From Aquaticitalea lipolytica (GTDB lineage Bacteria; Bacteroidota; Bacteroidia; Flavobacteriales; Flavobacteriaceae), in NCBI RefSeq assembly GCF_014641635.1, contig NZ_BMIC01000005.1:1-64000 (forward strand): a stretch of DNA of 64,000 nt. The letters are read 5' to 3'. Positions 1 through 8,317 of the stretch are shown here, in pieces. The first letter of the stretch is position 1, and the number at the start of each line of letters is the position of its first letter. The translations under genes were made by a program, and so were the position numbers. Below the pieces are notes generated by a model. It saw only the letters and a program-made list of their open reading frames with translations. It made no database searches and had not been told where the DNA came from.

Positions 1-3000
1 TCTTTACACTTAAATCTATACTCGTAAATCCATCTGGTACATTGTCATCACAAACACCTAATAACGTTGGAACTACTATAACTGGTAAAGGGTGGACTAT
101 TAAATTAAATGTTGTTATACTTATGCAACCCGTAACAGTATTCTCTAAACCAACATAAATGATTTGTGGATTACTAATATTCTGATAAGGACTGATTAAT
201 GCATTTGTTCCTGCTAATGCATCAGCTTGTGTTTCATAATAATTTACTATCACATTAGCTTCACCACTTAAAGCCTCAGTATCTTTTATACTTAAATCAA
301 AAAACTCTTGGTCGTCATTTGGGTTATTATAATCACATAATTCATAATCGCTAATAGATGAAATAACTGGTAACGAATTAACTGTTAACAAAAGTTGAAC
401 TGTATCATAACAACCAGAAGTAGTATTCTCAAGTCTTACATAAACTGTTTGATTAAACGGAACTATATTGTTATAAGGGCTTGTTAGATTATTAACATCA
501 TTATCTGCATCAGACTGAGTTTCATGATAAGTAACAACCATACCTGTTTGACCATTTAAAACTTCTGCATCCTTTGAAGTTAAGTCAAAAATTGAAAACC
601 CATCTGTATCATCATCACAAGCTTCTAAAGGCGTTGGCGCATTAGGAACTGGTAATGGGTTAACAATTAAATTTAATGTTGTTGTATTGTAGCAGTTAGT
701 ATTATTGTCTTCTAATCTTACATAAATTGTTTGTGCATTTATTATGATATTTGTATAAGGATCAAATAAAGGGTTAGTCGCTGAATTAGCATCTGCTAAA
801 GTTTCATAATATGCTACTGAAACTCCTGATTGGCCATTCAAAATTTCTACATTTTTATCTGTAAGATTGAATATCGCAAAACCATCATTATTATCATCAC
901 ATACTTCTAAGGGTGTTGGTATAATCGTATTAGGTAGCGGATTAACATTCAAAGTGAAGGTCGTATAACCATAACAATTTGGAGTGGCGTTTTCTGAAAC
1001 TCTAACATGAATTGTTTGAGGGTTACTAGTATTATTATATGTCGTTGGATTTAAAATAGGATTAACTCCCATCTCAGCATCTGTTTGTGTTTCATAATAA
1101 GTCACTGTGTAATCTGCAGGCAACTGACTTCCTAAAATTGTAGTTGTTTGAGATAATAAATTAAACTGACCTACTCCATCATTACTTGCATCATCACAAA
1201 CAAACATATCTGCAGGTTGGCTAGCTAATGCTCTATCATTAACTACCAAGCTAAAAACAGCATTAGGAGAAGCATTATAGCAATTAGCATCTAGCGAACT
1301 TTCTATTCTAACATAAACTGGTTGAGGATTATTTATATTAGTATAAAGACTAACTAATGCTCCAGTACCAGCATCAGCATCAGCAAAAGATGTGTGATAT
1401 GTAACGATAAAATCTGTTGCGGCTTGAGCTCCTAAAATCCCTGGTGTTTGAAGTTCTAAATCGAATTGCTCAAAACCATCATTAGAGACATCATCACATA
1501 CTTCCATATCAGCAACAGGATTAATTGTTGGCTGTGGTGTAATAATTAAAGTAAAAGTGTCTGTAGCATAGCACCCAGAATTCAGAAATTCTACTCTAGT
1601 GTAAATAATTTGTCCGTCTGTGCCTGAATAAGATGCTGGAGTAGTAATTGGATTTGTATCAGCATCTGCATCTGCTTGAGTTTCATGATAAGTAACCACA
1701 AAATCTAAAGGATCTAATGCTCCTAAAGCCAAAGCATCATTAGGGGTTAAATCAAAGTTATAAGGAGCAGAACCAGGATCGCAAAGCGTAACATCTTGAA
1801 CTGAACCCATTACAATATCTGGGTAAAATTCAATGACTACAGAATCACTCGATTGACAAGCTCCTGAAAATATAACATCTACACTGTAAGTTCCAGATTG
1901 AGTAACAGTAATTGTTGAGGAGGTTTCTCCAGGGATAACCACTCCCTCATAATACCAAATATGTGTAGCGGTAGGTACTTGAGTGTCTAATGTAATTGAT
2001 CCTCCTGTACATACTGTGTTTCCTGCTGCGATAGTAATATCATCTCCTAATTCCCCTCCTAAGTTAAAACTGCCTGCTCTTAAAAATACTCCAGAATCTA
2101 ATAGTGTGTCTGTAGCATCTGCTACAACTAATTTTATATGATAAGTATCTCCGGGTATCACAGCAGATTGAGCTGTAAATACAGCAGTTCGTCCATCAAA
2201 AGATATTGGAGGTTGATTATTAGGAGTATATGCTCCAAAATATTGTTCATTTATTGCTGGACATGACCCATTAAATGGGTGAATATTTGTAACTAATATA
2301 GGTGTATTTGTGCCTGGTAAAACTGCTAAATTTGTTGTATTCCCTGAAGCATCTGTCAGTAAAAAAGCAAAGGCATCAGAATAAGTACATTCAAAACCTC
2401 CCATATCATACTCTTCAGAAGCCATTAAAAAATCAAAACTAATAGTGCTCGCAAGAGGAACAAAATCGAATTCAATTATTGATGCATTATTTGAAGTAAT
2501 CCCAACTGTTGCATTTAGTGCTGCATCACCTGGCCATGCTCCACCTCCTGCACTCATTGCATTATTGTTTGGCCCTCTAGCTTCCGCAGCATTTCCTGAA
2601 GATAAAATAATACCATCTTGGAAAGGAAAATCTACTCCATTACCATAAAAATATCCTATACCATTTACTGACCCAAAATTTGTTCCTGTCGAATAAGTTA
2701 TGTTTGATACTTGAGCACATGGACTATTAATAAGCACATCTTCAATAAGTTCTTCAACTGTATATGTCGTTTGATCAATTACCACATTAGGCCCAAGCAC
2801 AAAAACAATAATTGTATCAGTACCTGAACAACCTTGTGGGTTTGTATCTGTAACCGTAAAAGTTACAGTATATGTCCCAGGTGTATTATAAATATGGGAA
2901 ACCGATTGGCCTGCTAATGTATTTCCGTCTCCAAAATTCCAGTTATAGGTTGCACCAGTTCCATCATTTGAAAATGTTGCACTTCCTGTAAAATCTACAT

Positions 3001-3517
3001 TGTCTCCAGGTAATATCTGTATAACTCCCGAACCATTTGCAACTGGATTAGTACTATCTATAGATGCTGTTATTGTTTGACAAGGAACGGCACAAAATAT
3101 ATCTGCAGCCCATCCTGTAGTTGTCCCTGATGCATTACTAACAAACTTTACTGTTATACAACCGCTAGTATTTGCTCCTGAAGCTTGAATATTACCAGGA
3201 TTATTTCCAGCACCTCCTCCAGAATATGTTCCAATGACTGGAGCTGTAGTATCTGGACCATCATAAATGGTTAAAATATCTTGATTTAATTGTGTACTAA
3301 AACTTGTGAAGTTTAGAATAATAAATTCCCCAGCATTTTGTGGACAAATAGTCGCTACAAAATTTTCATTACTGCTATAGTTACCTGACGCTCCTCCTGA
3401 ATCATAAAATTTATCTGGAGCACATCTGTCAAAGGTTCCATTCTGCATAAAAACATCTTGGGATAAAGCATTGAATGAAATTAATAATGTTAATAGTAAG
3501 TATAATTTTTTCATCAT
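1..3517 (-). CDS. Giant secreted adhesin-like repeat protein, N-terminal part (C-terminus outside window)
   Basis: Open reading frame on the minus strand from ATG at 3517 (a second ATG follows at once) to the window edge, about 1172 codons seen. It begins with a signal peptide (MMKKLYLLLTLLISFNALSQ). A CUB-like domain follows at about residues 30-140, then a PKD-like domain, then a choice-of-anchor L type domain (roughly residues 250-480), an Ig-like segment, and at least six tandem modules of about 95 residues. Each module carries variants of CDDNNDGF-x-FDLT, YYETQADADA and PQTIYVRLEN. This architecture is typical of very large Bacteroidota proteins exported by the type IX secretion system with a type B C-terminal signal. 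That signal would lie outside the window, so export by SprA and friends is inferred. The likely role is cell-surface adhesion, but no ligand can be read from the sequence. A clear promoter was not found upstream. Confidence 0.85.
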   Translation of the reverse strand, partial: MMKKLYLLLTLLISFNALSQDVFMQNGTFDRCAPDKFYDSGGASGNYSSNENFVATICPQNAGEFIILNFTSFSTQLNQDILTIYDGPDTTAPVIGTYSGGGAGNNPGNIQASGANTSGCITVKFVSNASGTTTGWAADIFCAVPCQTITASIDSTNPVANGSGVIQILPGDNVDFTGSATFSNDGTGATYNWNFGDGNTLAGQSVSHIYNTPGTYTVTFTVTDTNPQGCSGTDTIIVFVLGPNVVIDQTTYTVEELIEDVLINSPCAQVSNITYSTGTNFGSVNGIGYFYGNGVDFPFQDGIILSSGNAAEARGPNNNAMSAGGGAWPGDAALNATVGITSNNASIIEFDFVPLASTISFDFLMASEEYDMGGFECTYSDAFAFLLTDASGNTTNLAVLPGTNTPILVTNIHPFNGSCPAINEQYFGAYTPNNQPPISFDGRTAVFTAQSAVIPGDTYHIKLVVADATDTLLDSGVFLRAGSFNLGGELGDDITIAAGNTVCTGGSITLDTQVPTATHIWYYEGVVIPGETSSTITVTQSGTYSVDVIFSGACQSSDSVVIEFYPDIVMGSVQDVTLCDPGSAPYNFDLTPNDALALGALDPLDFVVTYHETQADADADTNPITTPASYSGTDGQIIYTRVEFLNSGCYATDTFTLIITPQPTINPVADMEVCDDVSNDGFEQFDLELQTPGILGAQAATDFIVTYHTSFADADAGTGALVSLYTNINNPQPVYVRIESSLDANCYNASPNAVFSLVVNDRALASQPADMFVCDDASNDGVGQFNLLSQTTTILGSQLPADYTVTYYETQTDAEMGVNPILNPTTYNNTSNPQTIHVRVSENATPNCYGYTTFTLNVNPLPNTIIPTPLEVCDDNNDGFAIFNLTDKNVEILNGQSGVSVAYYETLADANSATNPLFDPYTNIIINAQTIYVRLEDNNTNCYNTTTLNLIVNPLPVPNAPTPLEACDDDTDGFSIFDLTSKDAEVLNGQTGMVVTYHETQSDADNDVNNLTSPYNNIVPFNQTVYVRLENTTSGCYDTVQLLLTVNSLPVISSISDYELCDYNNPNDDQEFFDLSIKDTEALSGEANVIVNYYETQADALAGTNALISPYQNISNPQIIYVGLENTVTGCISITTFNLIVHPLPVIVVPTLLGVCDDNVPDGFTSIDLSVK

Positions 3518-3848
3518 TGAATGTGAAATAGTTTTATTAAAAATCAATAAAAATATCTAATCTAAACAACTAAATACCAGGATTTTAATCAATTAAAGGG
3601 ATTAAAAATCATTATTGTCAAATCAAAAAAAACTTTAATCCAAATTGTAATATGCTTTTAAAAAGCTAGAAATTTAATAAAATTAAGTAATAACGTCATC
3701 AAATTAGCTATAAAAAACCCAATTTAACAGTTAATGTGTTATGTTATATTACTAAACAATTAAATTACACCTGTTTATATTTAATTAGTTTAAATACTTT
3801 TTAACTTAATCAATTAAGAAATAATCAATATTTCAATATGGTATTTAG
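3518..3848. other. AT-rich intergenic region between divergent genes
   Basis: About 330 very AT-rich bases separate the minus-strand adhesin from the plus-strand Nfu gene. I see no ORF, RNA gene or convincing hairpin. Only one promoter-like element could be picked out, the TATTTTTG at its right end. Confidence 0.6.
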
Positions 3849-3856
3849 TATTTTTG
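3849..3856 (+). promoter_or_regulatory. Probable -7 element of the nfu gene
   Basis: TATTTTTG matches the Bacteroidota -7 consensus TAnnTTTG and lies 15 bases before ATG 3872. No TTG is seen at the usual -33 distance. The element overlaps a possible TTG start at 3854, which argues for the ATG at 3872 as the real start. Confidence 0.45.
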
Positions 3857-3871
3857 CAAAAAATACTTGAG

Positions 3872-4774
3872 ATGGAAAATGTAAAGATTAATATAAAAGA
3901 AACAAATAACCCAGCTATAATAAAATTTGAAGCAAATTCTTTTTTGACCAATCATCAAAGCTTTGAATTCAATAACATTGATGAAGCCAAAAATTCGCCT
4001 TTAGCTCAACAACTTTTTTACTTACCTTTTGTTAAAAAGGTTTACATTTCAGGAAATTTTATTGCAATTGAACGCTACAATATTGTTGAATGGAAAGACG
4101 TTCAAGATGATGTTGCTGAACAAATAGAATCATATATTAATAATGATGGAATTATTATAACTCCAGATGCAAAAAGCAAAAAAGTACCTGTTACTGTTTA
4201 TGCTGAAAGTACACCTAATCCATCAGCAATGAAATTTGTTGCTAATAAAAAGTTAGTCACTAATTCATTTGAGTTCACTTCAATAGACGATGCTAAATTT
4301 TCTCCATTAGCAACTCAGCTTTTTCATCTTCCTTTTGTGAAAGCAGTTTTTATGGATGAGAATTATATTTCTATAACTAAATATGAGGTGGCTGAATGGA
4401 ATGATATAACTCTAGAATTAAGAGAATTTATAAGAAGTTATATTGAAAATGGTAAAGACATACTCCAACCAAACGCTGCACAAAGCTTACAAAAAACAAC
4501 TCAACAATTAGATGATACTTTTGAAGCATTAGATGACACATCAAAAGAAATTATAAACATTTTAGAAGAATATGTAAAACCTGCCGTTGCTAGTGATGGC
4601 GGCAATATCCAATTTCAGTCATATAATTCAGAAAGTAAAACGGTTAAAGTAATATTACAAGGCGCATGTAGTGGTTGTCCTTCATCAACTTTTACTTTAA
4701 AAAATGGTATTGAGAATATGCTTAAAGAAATGCTTAAAGGTAAAGTTGAGACAGTTGAAGCCATAAATGGATAA
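3872..4774 (+). CDS. NifU/Nfu-type iron-sulfur scaffold with two Nfu N-terminal domains
   Basis: A 300-residue protein that probably carries or delivers Fe-S clusters to apoproteins. The N-terminal half holds two tandem copies of the Nfu N-terminal domain (roughly residues 5-90 and 110-200). They share the patterns 'NPxxxKFxAN', 'SPLAxQLFxLPFVKxV' and a closing 'EWxD'. The C-terminal NifU-like domain (about 220-300) contains CSGC within ILQGACSGCPSSTF, the cluster-binding CxxC. Most Nfu proteins have a single N domain, so the duplication is notable, although it is seen in Bacteroidota. ATG 3872 is preferred over an upstream TTG that falls inside a promoter-like element. Dodecin follows 61 bases later. 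Confidence 0.9.
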   Translation: MENVKINIKETNNPAIIKFEANSFLTNHQSFEFNNIDEAKNSPLAQQLFYLPFVKKVYISGNFIAIERYNIVEWKDVQDDVAEQIESYINNDGIIITPDAKSKKVPVTVYAESTPNPSAMKFVANKKLVTNSFEFTSIDDAKFSPLATQLFHLPFVKAVFMDENYISITKYEVAEWNDITLELREFIRSYIENGKDILQPNAAQSLQKTTQQLDDTFEALDDTSKEIINILEEYVKPAVASDGGNIQFQSYNSESKTVKVILQGACSGCPSSTFTLKNGIENMLKEMLKGKVETVEAING

Positions 4775-4835
4775 TTAATTTTTTTATTATTATCTTTATA
4801 AAACACTTATTATTAATTTTAAAATTGTTTTAAAG

Positions 4836-5036
4836 ATGGCAGTATTAAAGGTTATTGAAATATTATCTAATTCCGATAAAAGTTGGGAAGATGCTACAAT
4901 AAAAGCTGTAAAGCATGCAGCAAAATCAGTAAAAAATATTAAATCGGTTTACGTACAAGACCAAAGCGCAATTGTAAAAAACGATGAAGTGACTGAATTT
5001 AGAGTAAATTTAAAAATTACTTTCGAAGTGAACTAG
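4836..5036 (+). CDS. Dodecin family flavin-binding protein
   Basis: A 66-residue protein matching dodecins over its whole length: MAVLKVIEI at the N-terminus, a central 'SWEDATIKAVKHA' helix, then 'VYVQDQSA' and 'FRVNLKITFEV' strands. Dodecins form dodecameric hollow shells that store or buffer riboflavin and FMN in the cytoplasm. The length is normal for the family. The gene stands alone between nfu and a DUF1304 gene and is followed by an intrinsic terminator. The exact flavin ligand cannot be deduced. Confidence 0.92.
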   Translation: MAVLKVIEILSNSDKSWEDATIKAVKHAAKSVKNIKSVYVQDQSAIVKNDEVTEFRVNLKITFEVN

Positions 5037-5058
5037 TAATACATATACAAAAAAAATT

Positions 5059-5083
5059 AGCACTCTAAATGAGTGCTTTTTTT
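5059..5083 (+). terminator. Intrinsic terminator after dodecin
   Basis: A perfect 7-bp stem AGCACTC / GAGTGCT with a 5-base loop (5059-5077) is preceded by an A-run and followed by seven T. Confidence 0.85.
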
Positions 5084-5125
5084 ATACTCTTTAATTTCAT
5101 TATTTTTGATTAAATAAACTTCATT

Positions 5126-5476
5126 ATGAAAATAATATCATCAATACTAGTCATCATAGTTGCAATTGAACATTTTTACTTTTTAATATTAGAAATGTTT
5201 CTGTGGGCAACTCCTAAGGGTATTAAAGCATTTGGTTTAAAATCCAAAGCATTTGCTGAAGAAACTAGTGTATTAGCAGCTAATCAAGGATTGTATAATG
5301 GTTTTTTGGCAGCAGGACTAATCTATTCGTTAGTAGTTGAAAATAATAATTTTAAACAATACTTTTTAATCTGTATAATAATAGCTGGTGTTTATGGAGC
5401 TTACTCAACAAAAAAAACTAAACTGTTTTATATTCAATCTCTTCCAGCAATAATTACATTAATCTTAACGTTTTAA
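5126..5476 (+). CDS. DUF1304 family small membrane protein
   Basis: A 116-residue protein with about four hydrophobic segments (residues 2-28, 58-72, 77-93, 104-115). The pattern 'EHFYFLILEMFLW' near the N-terminus and 'ANQGLYNGFLAAGL' in the middle are hallmarks of the DUF1304 family. No biochemical function is established for this family. It is an inner-membrane protein by its hydrophobicity. It starts 90 bases after dodecin, beyond a terminator, so it probably has its own promoter, which I could not identify. Confidence 0.85.
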   Translation: MKIISSILVIIVAIEHFYFLILEMFLWATPKGIKAFGLKSKAFAEETSVLAANQGLYNGFLAAGLIYSLVVENNNFKQYFLICIIIAGVYGAYSTKKTKLFYIQSLPAIITLILTF

Positions 5477-5528
5477 ATTTTTCTAATCGTCATTTTTTTC
5501 TTTTTTTTGCCAAAAAAATATATCATTT

Positions 5529-6227
5529 ATGAAGAAGTTATTATTAATTTTCACTTTATCTCTATTTACTTTTAGCTCTGGAGCTCAAGAACTTATTTCT
5601 GGTCAACTTAGTGGTGGCTCAGCATCAGGTGGCTTAATATCTACTACTCCTGTTGTTGAAAACAGTCAAATTGAAGGATCTCCTTATGTTAACGAAGAAT
5701 TTTTACCTGCAAAAATTTCAGCGTCAGAAGACAATATTTTTTATGTAAGGTATAATGCTTTAAAAGATGAATTTGAAGTTAAAGGAGCTAACAATGTGGC
5801 ATATGCTTTAAATAAATATAGAAGAGATATTGTTGTAGAGCTAATTTCTAATAATAAAACTTATCAAGTTTATGGATATCTTGATAAAAATGAAAACGAG
5901 AATTTTGGATACTTTGTTAATTTAAGTAATCCAAATTCAAATATTAAACTTCTTAAAAAGGAAAACATAACTTTCGTAAAAGAAAAAGTTGCAGTTACTA
6001 GTTATGATTCTTCTCAACCAGCAAGATATAAAAGAGGTAGTGATGCTTATTATGTTAAAATAAATGATAATAATGCTGTTTTATTATCAACAAACAAAAA
6101 AGATGTTTCAAAACTTTTTCCTGGTAATGAGAAAAAAGTGTTAGACTTTATTAAAAAAGAAAAACTTAAACTAAAAAAGGAAGACGACATGAATAAACTA
6201 ATTCAATTTACTAATACATTGATTTAA
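5529..6227 (+). CDS. Secreted hypothetical protein
   Basis: A 232-residue protein with a clear signal peptide (MKKLLLIFTLSLFTFSSGAQ), so it is exported across the inner membrane. The mature part starts with a Gly/Ser-rich stretch (residues 24-36). A region with alternating beta-strand character follows, containing 'YVRYNALKDEFEVKG' and 'YYVKINDNNAVLLS', and the lysine-rich C-terminus (about 195-220) looks helical. I do not recognise a domain. Bacteroidota encode many such periplasmic or surface proteins. It is followed by its own terminator and has no operon partner that would hint at a role. Confidence 0.75.
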   Translation: MKKLLLIFTLSLFTFSSGAQELISGQLSGGSASGGLISTTPVVENSQIEGSPYVNEEFLPAKISASEDNIFYVRYNALKDEFEVKGANNVAYALNKYRRDIVVELISNNKTYQVYGYLDKNENENFGYFVNLSNPNSNIKLLKKENITFVKEKVAVTSYDSSQPARYKRGSDAYYVKINDNNAVLLSTNKKDVSKLFPGNEKKVLDFIKKEKLKLKKEDDMNKLIQFTNTLI

Positions 6228-6252
6228 TTTATTTCTTATTCTTATATTAAAT

Positions 6253-6280
6253 AAACCCTTTCAATTTGGAAGGGTTTTTT
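6253..6280 (+). terminator. Intrinsic terminator
   Basis: AAACCCTT (6253-6260) pairs with AAGGGTTT (6270-6277) and is followed by a T-run. It lies just after the secreted hypothetical gene. Confidence 0.8.
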
Positions 6281-6326
6281 ATTATATCTATTTATTATTA
6301 ACTTGTAAAAAATCAAAATACAGAAT

Positions 6327-7139
6327 ATGGATTTACAAAACTGGATTGACAAAGGCTACGATTTAATTATCAATTTTGCACCTAAAGTAATTGGAGCAAT
6401 TTTAATATGGGTTATTGGCTCTTGGGTTATTAAACTTATAATTAAAGGCATTAAAAAAGCTCTAGAAAAAGGCGACTATGATATAAGCTTAAAAAAGTTT
6501 TTATTAAACCTAACCTCTTGGACTTTTAAAATTTTATTAATTGTAATTGTATTAGGTACAGTTGGTGTAGAAACTACTTCTTTTGCTGCAATTTTAGCCG
6601 CTGCTGGTTTAGCGGTAGGATTAGCATTACAGGGTTCGTTAGCTAATTTTGCAGGTGGTGTTTTAATTATGCTTTTTAAACCTTTTAAAGTTGGAGATTT
6701 AATTGAATGTCAAGGAGAAGTAGGAACAGTAAAACTAATTGAGATTTTTACCACAAAACTAACTGGTCTTTCAAATAAAGAAATAATTATCCCAAATGGA
6801 GTACTATCTAATGGCAATATTGTAAATTATAGTACAGAAGGAACTAGAAGAGTAGATTTAATTTTTGGTGTTGGTTATGATTCAGACATAAAAAAAACAA
6901 AAGAAGTGTTAATGAATGTATTAACATCTAATCCTAAAATTTTAAAAGATCCTGCGCCTACTGTAAATGTATTAGAGTTAGCAGATAGCTCTATTAATTT
7001 TGCGGTAAGGCCTTGGTGTGAAACTGCTGATTATTGGTCTGTTTATTTTGAAACTACTGAAAATACAAAAGAAGCACTTGATGCAGCCGGAATAGATATT
7101 CCTTATCCTCATCAAGTAGAAATACAAAAGAAAGGTTAA
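6327..7139 (+). CDS. Small-conductance mechanosensitive channel, MscS family
   Basis: A 270-residue inner-membrane channel that opens under membrane tension and releases solutes on osmotic downshock. It has an N-terminal hydrophobic helix (about 15-40), a second near 65-90 and the pore-lining TM3 at about 90-125. TM3 is rich in Ala and Gly ('AAILAAAGLAVGLALQGSLANFAGG'-type pattern, split here by description), the classic MscS signature. The beta domain follows ('FKVGDLIECQGEVGTVKLIEIFTT', 'IIIPNGVLSNGNIVNYS'). Length is normal for the short MscS class. Its stop overlaps the end of tsaB on the other strand by 4 bp, a convergent overlap. Confidence 0.93.
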   Translation: MDLQNWIDKGYDLIINFAPKVIGAILIWVIGSWVIKLIIKGIKKALEKGDYDISLKKFLLNLTSWTFKILLIVIVLGTVGVETTSFAAILAAAGLAVGLALQGSLANFAGGVLIMLFKPFKVGDLIECQGEVGTVKLIEIFTTKLTGLSNKEIIIPNGVLSNGNIVNYSTEGTRRVDLIFGVGYDSDIKKTKEVLMNVLTSNPKILKDPAPTVNVLELADSSINFAVRPWCETADYWSVYFETTENTKEALDAAGIDIPYPHQVEIQKKG

Positions 7140-7807
7140 GATTTTTGTTTTAAACCTATAAAGTCTTTTAAATAATAAGGCTCAAAATAAGCGACATCTT
7201 CGATGTCGTTTTTTTTGTACTTATCATACGATAATTTGCTCATCTCTTTTGCTGATGGAAGCTTATCTTCAATATAAATTGCATTAGAATGCTTGATTAG
7301 TGTTTTAGTTTTTTCAACACCATCACCAATAAAGTAAACTTTGCCCTTTTCTAAATAATCTTTAAAAGAGTTTTCATCTAAAATTTGAGCCTTTGTTTCT
7401 CTTATTTTATTATGATTTTTATCAAAAATTGCTGAATATACTTCTAATCGTCTTGCATCTAGCATTGCTACAATAATACCATCATTTATAGTTACCTGAT
7501 TGGCTAATGATTGTAATGTAGCAACCGAAATTAAAGGCTTATTTAAAGCATAACAAAGTCCTTTTGCTGCAGAAACACCAATTCTTAAGCCTGTATAAGA
7601 ACCAGGTCCTTTGCTTACTGCAATAGCATCTATTTGAGAAGGTTTAATTTTTGAAGCAATTATAACTTCTTCTATAAACATATGCAATGACTCTGCATGA
7701 GAATAATTAGTATTATAATCTTCTTTTAAAACCAAAATCTCTCCTTCTTTAGAAAGAGAGACTGAACAATTGGTTGTTGCTGTTTCTATATTTAAAATAT
7801 ATGACAT
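7136..7807 (-). CDS. tsaB: tRNA threonylcarbamoyladenosine biosynthesis protein TsaB
   Basis: A 223-residue protein of the ASKHA fold with the typical opening 'ILNIETATTNCSVSL' and the motif 'SKGPGSYTGLRIGVSAAKGLCYAL' region at about residues 65-90. TsaB partners TsaD and TsaE to add the t6A37 modification to ANN-decoding tRNAs. It is a degenerate paralogue of TsaD without catalysis of its own. It lies 12 bases after the TlpA-like gene in a minus-strand run with the efflux genes. Confidence 0.93.
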   Translation of the reverse strand: MSYILNIETATTNCSVSLSKEGEILVLKEDYNTNYSHAESLHMFIEEVIIASKIKPSQIDAIAVSKGPGSYTGLRIGVSAAKGLCYALNKPLISVATLQSLANQVTINDGIIVAMLDARRLEVYSAIFDKNHNKIRETKAQILDENSFKDYLEKGKVYFIGDGVEKTKTLIKHSNAIYIEDKLPSAKEMSKLSYDKYKKNDIEDVAYFEPYYLKDFIGLKQKS

Positions 7808-7819
7808 ACCATATCTGGT

Positions 7820-8317
7820 TTACTTATATTTAGCTATTATATCTTCAATAGTTTTAGATGTAAGCTCATAACCTGCTAAAAAAGGAAACCCTTCCCATCT
7901 AACAATTCCTTTAGGATCAATTAAAACTACATGTGGAATCCCTTCTATTTCATAAGTATCATTTAAGGCTCCGTTTACATCAATACCACTAAAATATTCC
8001 ATTTTAGCTTTTTTAAAACCTTTTACTTTTTCAAAAGATTCTTTACTAACTCCTATAATAACAAGTTGATCTTTAAATGTTTCTTGATATTCATTTAACT
8101 CTGGTATTGCCTTTATACAAGGTCCACACCAAGTTCCCCAAAAATCAATAAGAATAAATTTCCCTTCAGTATTTGGTTTTTCACTAACCCACTGTTGAAT
8201 ATTGAGTTCTGGTGCTTTTTTATTTAAAAAAGACTTAGCCCAAAGTTGCTTCTTTTGCCCAAAAGAAATTGTACTTATGGTAATGAATAAAACACTTAAA
8301 AATGTCTTACTATTCAT
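7820..8317 (-). CDS. TlpA/ResA-type thioredoxin-like protein
   Basis: A 165-residue exported thioredoxin-fold protein: signal peptide at residues 1-20 (ending SFGQ), active site WCGPC in 'FWGTWCGPCIKAIPELN' near residue 60, and the cis-proline segment 'IEGIPHVVLID' near 130. Such proteins act in the periplasm as thiol-disulfide reductants, for example in cytochrome c or CuA maturation. The specific partner here is not known. The start overlaps the end of the efflux adaptor by 8 bases, implying co-translation in the TolC-adaptor-TlpA-tsaB run. Confidence 0.88.
   Translation of the reverse strand: MNSKTFLSVLFITISTISFGQKKQLWAKSFLNKKAPELNIQQWVSEKPNTEGKFILIDFWGTWCGPCIKAIPELNEYQETFKDQLVIIGVSKESFEKVKGFKKAKMEYFSGIDVNGALNDTYEIEGIPHVVLIDPKGIVRWEGFPFLAGYELTSKTIEDIIAKYK

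Noticed and set aside
2445-2648. Plus-strand 67-codon open frame inside the repeat protein
   Set aside because: It is the antisense shadow of the minus-strand adhesin coding sequence, with no promoter or conserved product.
3518-3853. Intergenic region as a possible small RNA or origin
   Set aside because: AT-rich but without stable hairpin plus T-run, repeated boxes or other features to support it.
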